Origin: Pedobacter sp.
GTDB lineage: Bacteria > Bacteroidota > Bacteroidia > Sphingobacteriales > Sphingobacteriaceae
Direction: 5' to 3'
Length of the DNA: 44,328 nucleotides
NCBI GenBank assembly: GCA_025351765.1
Contig: JANXVH010000044.1
Coordinates: 1-44,328, forward strand
Part shown: positions 8,420-14,738 of the stretch, in pieces
Layout: each line of letters opens with the position of its first letter
Position numbering within the stretch: position 1 is the first letter of the stretch
Notes under the pieces: model-generated
Seen by the model: only the letters and a program-made list of their open reading frames with translations
Databases searched by the model: none
Told to the model about the DNA's origin: nothing
Position numbers and translations under genes: made by a program

Positions 8420-9245
8420 GATTGATGCTCACCAGCATTTCTGGAAGTATACTGCTGATATGAGTAGCTGGATTACTGATGATATGGCAATGCTAAGGCG
8501 CGATTTTATGCCGCAAGATTTAGAACTCCTGCTCAATCAGTTCCATTTTGATGGTTGCATAGCGGTTCAGGTAAATCAAACTGCCGATGAAAACCTTTTC
8601 CAACTTAATAATGCAGCGCATAACGAGTTTGTCAAAGGCGTAGTGGGCTGGGTAGACCTTAGGGCGGCAGACCTATCAGCGCAGCTTGCACTGTTAAGCC
8701 AACATAAAAAACTAAAAGGCTTTAGACACATCTTACAGGGTGAGGAAGATCGTGGGTTAATGTTGCAGGCAGATTTTTCCAGAGGACTTAGCCAGTTAAA
8801 AGAATACGGATTTACGTATGATATTTTAATCCATGCCGACCAGTTGAAACATATACCCGAACTCTTAAAAAGACATCCCGATCAGGCATTTGTGCTGGAT
8901 CACATTGCTAAGCCAGATATTAAAAATAATGATCTGGAGAAATGGGGAGCAGATGTAAAAGCACTTGCAGGTTTTGAAAATCTATATTGCAAGGTGTCTG
9001 GTATGGTTACAGAAGCCAAATGGCGTGACTGGAAACAGGTGGATTTTGTACCCTATTTAGACATCGTGTTTGATACATTCGGTACAAGTAAGGTAATGTT
9101 TGGGTCAGATTGGCCGGTATGCCTCACGGCAGCGGAATACAGCGAGGTTCATGGTATTATGGATACCTATATTTCTAAACTAACCAGGAAAGAACAAAGC
9201 CTTTTTTGGGGCGAGAATGCAATTAAGTTTTACAATTTAAACTAG
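8412..9245 (+). CDS. Amidohydrolase-2 family, probable L-fuconolactonase
   Basis: A 277-residue COG3618-type amidohydrolase. Metal-binding and catalytic residues are visible: H7 and H9 (DAHQHFW), H164 in LDHIAKPD, and D233 in MFGSDWPVC. Enzymes of this group open sugar lactones. In this operon the substrate should be L-fucono-lactone, the product of the fucose dehydrogenase encoded just downstream. The ATG lies 8 bp before the end of the FAH gene, showing tight coupling. The length is normal for the family. Confidence 0.87.
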   Translation: MLKIDAHQHFWKYTADMSSWITDDMAMLRRDFMPQDLELLLNQFHFDGCIAVQVNQTADENLFQLNNAAHNEFVKGVVGWVDLRAADLSAQLALLSQHKKLKGFRHILQGEEDRGLMLQADFSRGLSQLKEYGFTYDILIHADQLKHIPELLKRHPDQAFVLDHIAKPDIKNNDLEKWGADVKALAGFENLYCKVSGMVTEAKWRDWKQVDFVPYLDIVFDTFGTSKVMFGSDWPVCLTAAEYSEVHGIMDTYISKLTRKEQSLFWGENAIKFYNLN

Positions 9246-9251
9246 CAATCT

Positions 9252-10034
9252 ATGGATTTGCAATTGAAAGATAAAGTAGTTATCGTAACTGGTGGTGCAA
9301 AAGGAATTGGAGAAGGAATAGCTTCTGTATTGGCTAAAGAAGGTGCCATACCCGTAATCGTTGGTCGAAACGAATCTGATAACCTAAAGGTAGTAGATAA
9401 AATTAAGGCAACAGGAGCCAATTGCTTTCAGGTAGTGGCAGAACTAGCAGACCCGACAGCGGCAGAAAAAGCTGTTGAGGCAGTTGTGGCCCAATTTGGC
9501 AGAATAGACGGACTGGTTAATAATGCTGGAGTTAATGATGGTGTAGGTTTGCAAAATGGAACTTACGAAGGATTTGTAGCCAGTTTACATAAAAACGTAA
9601 TCCATTATTACCTAATGGCACAAAAAACCCTGCCTTATCTCATAAAATCAAAAGGATCTATTGTAAATATTAGCTCAAAAGTAGCAGATACAGGTCAGGG
9701 GGGAACATCTGCCTATGCAGCCTCAAATGGCGCCAGAAATGCTTTAACCAGAGAATGGGCATTAGAGCTGTTGCCTCAAGGCATTCGGGTAAATGCAGTA
9801 ATTGTGGCAGAATGTTACACACCACTATATCATACCTGGATTAGCTCCATGCCAAATTCAGAAGAGAAGCTGGCAGATATTGTTTCCAAGATTCCTTTGG
9901 GCAAACGAATGACGACCGCAGAAGAGATAGCTAATGCAGTGGTATTTCTTTTATCTGAAGTTTCCAGTCACACTACTGGTCAGCTGGTATATGTTGATGG
10001 TGGCTATGTACATTTGGATAGGGCTATTAAATAG
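9252..10034 (+). CDS. SDR, probable L-fucose dehydrogenase with unusual YxxxN site
   Basis: A 260-residue short-chain dehydrogenase with TGGAKGIG (13-20), NNAG (90-93), S141/S142 and Y155. The catalytic Lys of YxxxK is replaced by Asn: Y155-A-A-S-N159, codon AAT at 9726-9728. The surrounding segment NISSKVADTGQGGTSAY followed by ALTREWALELL resembles known SDR-type L-fucose dehydrogenases, and this step is otherwise missing in the operon. K143 is nearby and might help catalysis, but this is speculation. The gene ends the operon and its last 8 bp overlap the tail of the opposing aminopeptidase gene. Confidence 0.8.
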   Translation: MDLQLKDKVVIVTGGAKGIGEGIASVLAKEGAIPVIVGRNESDNLKVVDKIKATGANCFQVVAELADPTAAEKAVEAVVAQFGRIDGLVNNAGVNDGVGLQNGTYEGFVASLHKNVIHYYLMAQKTLPYLIKSKGSIVNISSKVADTGQGGTSAYAASNGARNALTREWALELLPQGIRVNAVIVAECYTPLYHTWISSMPNSEEKLADIVSKIPLGKRMTTAEEIANAVVFLLSEVSSHTTGQLVYVDGGYVHLDRAIK

Positions 10035-11802
10035 CCTTGGTTTCTTCTTTTAGGAAATCAACTTCATCTTGACTTAAAAGAGGACTCAGTTTTTTAAATA
10101 CCAATGCGTTGTAATCGTTCAACCACGTTATTTGAGCCGCTTCCAGTAATTCTTTTTTAACAATTTTAGTGCTAATTGGCGCTACCGTTAAACATTCAAA
10201 AGCGTAAAACTCATTAAATTCATTGCTTACGTCGGCAATGGTATTTACCAGGTTTTCTATCCTGATGCCATGCTTTCCCGGGCGGTAAATTCCAGGCTCG
10301 ATAGAAGTAATCATCCCAAGTTCAATAGCAACCGCTGTTGGCGTTGGATTGAAAACTTGAGGCCCTTCATGTACATTGAGTAAATAACCAACCCCGTGGC
10401 CGGTTCCATGGCCATAATTTAAAGCATAATCCCAAAGTGGTTTACGGGTTATCGCATCAATCTGATAGCCGCAAGTTCCATTTGGGAAACGCATTTTACA
10501 CCCATCAATCATTCCTTTAAGCACCAGGGTATAGTCTGTACTTTCCTGTTCCGTATTGTTTCCCAGGGGTATGGTTCGGGTGATATCAGTAGTGCCATAA
10601 AAATATTGGCCCCCAGAATCTACAAGAAATAATCCTTCAGACTTTACCTCTATGTTGCTTTCTTGGGTGGGCCCGTAATGCGGTAGCGCACCATGCGCCT
10701 TATACGCACTTATGGTGGTAAAGCTATCGCCGATAAAGCCCAGCTGTGCAGCCCTGAATTTTCTAAGTTCTGCAGCGGCAGATAGTTCCGTAATTAGCAC
10801 TCTCCCAATGTTTTCTGAAAGCCATTTTAAAAATTGAGTGATGGCCACCCCGTCTTTTAGCATCGCATGGCGAGTGTTGCTAAGTTCCGTTTCGTTCTTT
10901 ATTGTTTTAAAATTGGTAGAAGGATTAGTCTCCTTAATTATCCTTACAGAGGGATGCAGCAGTTTGAGGTAGGCAAAGCAGTTGCGTTTAGGATCCAATA
11001 ATATAGTGCTGTTTTTATGGATATTAGCCAATGCACCTTCTATTTCATGATAAGGGAAAACTTCTACGCCACTTTTAAGCAGGCTTGTTTTTTCTTGATT
11101 ACTCAGTTTACTTTCTGCCACAAATATTTTTGCATGCTGTTGGTCAATCAAAGCAAAACTAAGTACAACGGGATTATAACTAACATCTTTTCCACGCATA
11201 TTGAAAATCCAGGCCATATCATCTAGCGAAGACACCAAATGGATGCTGGCGCCTATTTTACGCATTGTTTGGCGTATTTGTGCCAATTTACTACTTACCG
11301 ACTGGCCGGTAAATTCATCAGCAATCAGATATGCTTTTTCGGTTGGAAACTCAGGCCTGTTGTTCCAAATCGGATCGAGATAATCTTTATCAACCAAGCT
11401 AATCCCCTTTACAGAAAATTGCTGCGTAAACAATTCTCCTAAAAGGATTGACACTAATTTTTCATTGCTGGCAACGGTACTTTCCACAGGTAACTTTTCA
11501 ATAAGCCATTGAATGTACTCAGGGGCATGTTGCATCTTTTGTTTTACCAATTCAAAGCCGCTGTTTTCCAATTGCTCGGTAGCCTGTTCAAAATAACGGA
11601 AGTCGGTCCATAGCCCGGCAAAATCATGGGTGATTACTAACGTTCCTGCAGAACCTGTAAAACCCGAAGCAAAAGGAATACACCTATAATGATTCGGCAA
11701 ATACTCGCTAATATGAGGATCGGCCGAGGGGATAATGTATGCGGATACATTATCAGCTTTCATTTGCAGACGAATTGCAGCTAGTTTTTCAGGGTAAGTC
11801 AT
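10027..11802 (-). CDS. Aminopeptidase P (Xaa-Pro aminopeptidase, M24B), three-domain type
   Basis: A 591-residue cytoplasmic metallopeptidase that removes an N-terminal residue preceding proline. It has two creatinase-like N-terminal domains (about 1-155 and 160-300) and a pita-bread catalytic domain (about 310-530). All five metal ligands are present: D395 (LFLVDSGGQY), D406 (TTDITRT), H469 (GHGTGHG), E502 (SIEPGIY) and E516 (GIRIENLV). The length fits the long eukaryotic/Bacteroidetes-type APP, not the 440-residue E. coli PepP. The ATG at 11800-11802 has a TAnnTTTG element 25 bp upstream. It is convergent with, and overlaps by 8 bp, the fucose operon and has no evident link to it. Confidence 0.93.
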   Translation of the reverse strand: MTYPEKLAAIRLQMKADNVSAYIIPSADPHISEYLPNHYRCIPFASGFTGSAGTLVITHDFAGLWTDFRYFEQATEQLENSGFELVKQKMQHAPEYIQWLIEKLPVESTVASNEKLVSILLGELFTQQFSVKGISLVDKDYLDPIWNNRPEFPTEKAYLIADEFTGQSVSSKLAQIRQTMRKIGASIHLVSSLDDMAWIFNMRGKDVSYNPVVLSFALIDQQHAKIFVAESKLSNQEKTSLLKSGVEVFPYHEIEGALANIHKNSTILLDPKRNCFAYLKLLHPSVRIIKETNPSTNFKTIKNETELSNTRHAMLKDGVAITQFLKWLSENIGRVLITELSAAAELRKFRAAQLGFIGDSFTTISAYKAHGALPHYGPTQESNIEVKSEGLFLVDSGGQYFYGTTDITRTIPLGNNTEQESTDYTLVLKGMIDGCKMRFPNGTCGYQIDAITRKPLWDYALNYGHGTGHGVGYLLNVHEGPQVFNPTPTAVAIELGMITSIEPGIYRPGKHGIRIENLVNTIADVSNEFNEFYAFECLTVAPISTKIVKKELLEAAQITWLNDYNALVFKKLSPLLSQDEVDFLKEETKAI

Positions 11803-11826
11803 AATTTCAATATATGGTGCTTAACG

Positions 11827-11851
11827 CAAATCTAATGAATACGGATTAGAT
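11827..11851 (-). promoter_or_regulatory. Promoter -7 element and inverted repeat for the aminopeptidase gene
   Basis: On the minus strand TAGATTTG (11834 down to 11827) matches the Bacteroidetes -7 consensus TAnnTTTG, 25 bp before the ATG. No clear -33 TTTG is seen. ATCTAAT (11830-11836) and ATTAGAT (11845-11851) form a 7-bp inverted repeat with an 8-nt spacer that overlaps the -7 box, so it could be an operator. The operator idea is inference. Confidence 0.45.
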
Positions 11852-11948
11852 TAGTTGATTTTACCGGGGCATTCAACAAATCCCCATATCTATTAAAAAG
11901 AAGATGAGTTGTATATGAATTCGAGACAAAATAATCCCAAGTTCTGAT

Positions 11949-12062
11949 TTAATTATGTATTAATCGGTATTTAATTAGGAGTTAATAAGGACTTAATAGG
12001 GAGATTGTCCCTGTTAAGTCCCTGTTACGTCCCTGTTAGCTCCCTATTACATCCCTACTAAT
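11949..12062. repeat. Palindromic array of ten 11-bp repeats
   Basis: Five 11-bp units run on the left: TTAATTATGTA (11949), TTAATCGGTAT (11960), TTAATTAGGAG (11971), TTAATAAGGAC (11982), TTAATAGGGAG (11993). Then comes a 4-bp centre ATTG (12004-12007). Five inverted units follow: TCCCTGTTAAG (12008), TCCCTGTTACG (12019), TCCCTGTTAGC (12030), TCCCTATTACA (12041), TCCCTACTAAT (12052). The core is TAANAGGGA or its complement with two variable bases. Units nearest the centre match best, and the left arm decays faster. The inner arms pair as GGACTTAATAGGGA with TCCCTGTTAAGTCC (one G-U). It lies between the aminopeptidase promoter and the zinc-ribbon gene. Confidence 0.85.
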
Positions 12063-12511
12063 TGTTATTTGTATATTAACTTAATATAGCGTGATTCTAT
12101 ACTTAAGGTTACGAGCACCCATACTCCTAAAGCAAATATAAATATTTTTAAGAAACTTTAACTCATGAAAATGCAAGGTAAAATACAGCTACTTAGCATT
12201 AAACAAATAGCATTTATACGCCAGCCATTTTCCAAAATCTAATACCAGACACATAAAATCCGTTGTACTAACCCTTACTTAAATAACAAATCAATCAATT
12301 TATAGTGACAGCAAGGACTTTTAAAAGTTTTTTTTAGAATTTAATAAGCTAGTTATCAATATAGTAAATATTTTTTTTACTCAATTAAGATTGACAGCAA
12401 ACCATGGCCTATTTTTTGCCGTAAGTACAACTTTACGGAATACTCGATTTTTAATACGTTAAGCGATGTATTTTGTTTTATTAAATAACAACTAACCAAT
12501 ATAATAAATTA
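12063..12511. other. AT-rich intergenic region without a recognised gene
   Basis: No convincing coding frame is seen on either strand. There are several T-runs and small inverted repeats, for example CCGTAA (12419-12424) with TTACGG (12433-12438), and ACTTTTAAAAGT followed by a T-run near 12329. A near match to the -7 consensus (TATTTTG, one base short) lies about 40 bp before the zinc-ribbon gene. The region should hold that gene's promoter, but I cannot place it exactly. Confidence 0.4.
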
Positions 12512-12688
12512 ATGAGCTATCAAGATTACAAATGTAAAAAATGCAATACCGATTTTCACTATCAGGTGCCACGCGGGTTTGTGCTTAAACATTTATTAGG
12601 GTTTTTACCTGTGAGAATATACTGGTGCCCTAAATGCACTACCAACCGGTATGTGTGGATTGGTAAGAAGGAGAAAAGCAGATATTAA
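12512..12688 (+). CDS. Small zinc-ribbon protein, 58 residues
   Basis: ATG at 12512 to TAA at 12686-12688 encodes 58 residues. Two CxxC pairs are present: C8/C11 (YKCKKCNTDF) and C39/C42 (YWCPKCTTNRY), about 27 residues apart, which is a typical zinc-ribbon arrangement. The tail is basic (GKKEKSRY). No signal peptide is seen. The function is unknown; small proteins of this kind can bind nucleic acid or partner proteins. It is flanked by an AT-rich gap upstream and by a separate promoter downstream, so it may be a single-gene transcript. Confidence 0.7.
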   Translation: MSYQDYKCKKCNTDFHYQVPRGFVLKHLLGFLPVRIYWCPKCTTNRYVWIGKKEKSRY

Positions 12689-12724
12689 GTTCCTAACTAT
12701 ACCATCACAGTTTAAAAATTGGCA

Positions 12725-12755
12725 TTGTTAATGCTATGCATTAAATATATATTTG
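12725..12755 (+). promoter_or_regulatory. Bacteroidetes-type promoter for the polysaccharide-locus barrel protein
   Basis: TTG at 12725-12727 (-33 region), a 20-nt spacer and TATATTTG at 12748-12755 (exact TAnnTTTG) form a good Bacteroidetes promoter. It is 41 bp before the ATG of the next gene. It is the best promoter seen at the left edge of the polysaccharide locus and may be one of its main starts. Confidence 0.6.
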
Positions 12756-12796
12756 ATTAGGGATAACGCTTTCGCTTTCTACAGTACCATCTAACT

Positions 12797-13498
12797 ATGA
12801 AGAAAACTTTACTTGTCCTTTTAATTTCTGCTGTTTCGTGCGCTGGTTTTGCGCAGACAACTGGTAATTATAACTATTCTCTAGCCGCGCGGGCTTTTAC
12901 GCTGATGCAAATGCCAAAGGTGTTAAATGAGTCTAACGCCTATACCCTGGTTAGTGCTCCTATTAACGGTTTTATGTTTAAATTTAACGATAATCAAATC
13001 AGTTACCGCATTAATGGTTCCTATTACAACAAATCGAAAAATTTCTATAATAATTGTGAAAACTGCGAAGCCGCCAATGGTAAGCTGGTAGATTATGCTT
13101 TTAAAATCGGCTTTGAGAAGAATTTGAGTTACTCAAGAATTCAGCCGTATTTTGGAATAGATTTGGGCTACCGCTCTAACCATTTTAGAGGAACATTGGA
13201 TAACCGTAATACATTAAAGGCGATGGCATTAAGTGCTTCAAGCACTTCGCAGATGCAGAATGTAGAAGCTTCAAAAACCGGGTTGGTATTATCACCGCTT
13301 GTAGGCTTAAAGATAAATATTATTGACCAGGTTTCCTTTTTTGCGGAAGCTAACCTCGATTACTTTTATTCATATGAGCGACAAGACATGATTTCGCAAG
13401 ACGTTAATAATACGCGTACGCTGAATAAATACTACAAATCTGAGTTTCTTTTTAACCCTGTTTCGGTTGGCATTCAAATCCACTTAGGGGGAAATTAG
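12797..13498 (+). CDS. Outer-membrane beta-barrel protein of unknown role
   Basis: A 233-residue protein with signal peptide 1-19 (ending CAGFA/Q). Alternating polar/aromatic strands, such as ISYRINGSYYNK, IQPYFGIDLGYRSNHF and VSFFAEANLDYFYSYE, and a C-terminal VSVGIQIHLGG strand indicate a small 8-stranded-type barrel, as in the outer-membrane beta-barrel families common in Bacteroidetes. The two cysteines of NNCENCEAAN lie in what looks like an external loop. It has its own promoter and sits just before gmd, so it might serve the polysaccharide or only border the locus. The specific function is unknown. Confidence 0.72.
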   Translation: MKKTLLVLLISAVSCAGFAQTTGNYNYSLAARAFTLMQMPKVLNESNAYTLVSAPINGFMFKFNDNQISYRINGSYYNKSKNFYNNCENCEAANGKLVDYAFKIGFEKNLSYSRIQPYFGIDLGYRSNHFRGTLDNRNTLKAMALSASSTSQMQNVEASKTGLVLSPLVGLKINIIDQVSFFAEANLDYFYSYERQDMISQDVNNTRTLNKYYKSEFLFNPVSVGIQIHLGGN

Positions 13499-13522
13499 AA
13501 ACATTTATTAAAGGCAAATGTG

Positions 13523-13530
13523 TATGTTTG
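13523..13530 (+). promoter_or_regulatory. Promoter -7 element before gmd
   Basis: TATGTTTG matches TAnnTTTG exactly and lies 25 bp before the gmd ATG. No strong -33 TTG is found at the usual spacing. An ACATTT/AAATGT inverted repeat (13501-13506 and 13517-13522) sits just upstream. It could be a second start for the polysaccharide operon. Confidence 0.42.
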
Positions 13531-13555
13531 CGATTGAATATTTTTAATTTACAAC

Positions 13556-14692
13556 ATGAAAGTTGCATTAATAACAGGTATTACAGGACAGGATGGGGCT
13601 TATTTAGCCGAGTTCTTATTGAAGAAAGGTTATTTTGTTCACGGTTTAAAAAGACGCTCCTCACTATTCAACACTGATAGGATTGATCACCTATACCAAG
13701 ATCAACATGAGAATGGCGTTAATTTCAAACTCCATTTTGGCGACCTCACTGATTCTACCAACTTAATCCGTATTGTTAAGGAAACGCAGCCTGACGAAAT
13801 TTACAACCTGGCAGCAATGAGCCATGTTCAGGTGAGCTTTGAGATACCTGAATATACTGCAAATGCTGATGGTATAGGAACGCTGCGCTTACTGGAAGCC
13901 ATTCGGATTTTAGGCTTGGAAAAGAAGACAAAAATTTACCAGGCATCTACCTCCGAACTATATGGCTTGGTTCAGGCAGTTCCGCAAAGTGAAACTACAC
14001 CATTTTATCCAAGGTCACCTTATGCGGTTGCAAAAATGTATGCTTACTGGATCACGGTTAACTACAGGGAAGCCTATCAGATATTTGCCTGTAATGGTAT
14101 CTTATTTAATCACGAAAGTCCGCTGAGAGGAGAAACCTTTGTTACCCGTAAAATAACACGCGCCGCCTGTAAAATAGCTTTGGGTTTACAAAGCTGTTTA
14201 TACCTTGGAAACCTGTCGGCACAACGCGATTGGGGCCATGCAAAGGACTATATTGAAGCGATGTGGCTAATTTTACAACAGGAAGTGCCGGAAGATTATG
14301 TGATCGCTACGGGCGTTACCACTACCGTTAGAGACTTTGTAAAAATGAGTTTTTTAGAACTTGGCATAGAAGTTGAGTTTAGCGGCAAGGAACAGTATGA
14401 GCGCGGGGTGATTATAGACATTGATGAAGAAATGGTAGCGAGGTTAGGATTAAATAACGATTTTTTAAAACCGGGTACTATAGTTGTACAGGTAGACGAG
14501 AAATATTTCCGGCCTACAGAAGTGGAGCTTTTATTGGGAGACCCAACAAAAGCAAATACTAAATTAGGATGGCAACCAAAATACGATTTACCAGCTTTAG
14601 TTAAGGACATGATTCAGGCAGATTTAAACCTGATGAAAAAAGACGAACACTTGAAGCTGGGTGGATTTAAAACACTTAATTATTTTGAATAA
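13556..14692 (+). CDS. gmd: GDP-mannose 4,6-dehydratase
   Basis: A 378-residue extended SDR that converts GDP-D-mannose to GDP-4-keto-6-deoxy-D-mannose. The NADP motif TGITGQDG is at 7-14. The catalytic set T132, E134, Y156 and K160 has the spacing of E. coli Gmd. The block [20 protein letters not shown] is the family signature that follows. It would feed GDP-fucose, GDP-rhamnose or GDP-perosamine, but no reductase, epimerase or GDP-sugar aminotransferase follows in the window. The partner must lie elsewhere, unless the 4-keto sugar is used by the fused aminotransferase at 38135. It is separated from the export gene by 46 bp. Confidence 0.95.
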   Translation: MKVALITGITGQDGAYLAEFLLKKGYFVHGLKRRSSLFNTDRIDHLYQDQHENGVNFKLHFGDLTDSTNLIRIVKETQPDEIYNLAAMSHVQVSFEIPEYTANADGIGTLRLLEAIRILGLEKKTKIYQASTSELYGLVQAVPQSETTPFYPRSPYAVAKMYAYWITVNYREAYQIFACNGILFNHESPLRGETFVTRKITRAACKIALGLQSCLYLGNLSAQRDWGHAKDYIEAMWLILQQEVPEDYVIATGVTTTVRDFVKMSFLELGIEVEFSGKEQYERGVIIDIDEEMVARLGLNNDFLKPGTIVVQVDEKYFRPTEVELLLGDPTKANTKLGWQPKYDLPALVKDMIQADLNLMKKDEHLKLGGFKTLNYFE

Positions 14693-14738
14693 CTTTACGC
14701 TTCTAAAATTTAATAATATTACGTCTCTATAACAAAAT

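Noticed and set aside
11017..11442. Three plus-strand ORFs of 60-69 codons
   Set aside because: They are antisense to the aminopeptidase P gene, whose metal ligands and domains are complete.
11949..12062. CRISPR array
   Set aside because: Units are 11 bp with no unique spacers and half are inverted; no cas genes are present.
12063..12511. Decayed gene or transposon remnant in the AT-rich gap
   Set aside because: No long open frame, no transposase-like motif and no flanking repeats could be found.
11803..12796. Invertible promoter of the Bacteroides capsule type
   Set aside because: The palindrome has a 4-bp centre with no promoter between its arms, and no invertase gene is seen in the window.
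13501..13522. Terminator after the barrel-protein gene
   Set aside because: The ACATTT/AAATGT stem is only 6 bp, AT-rich and lacks a U-run; it is also next to a promoter element.
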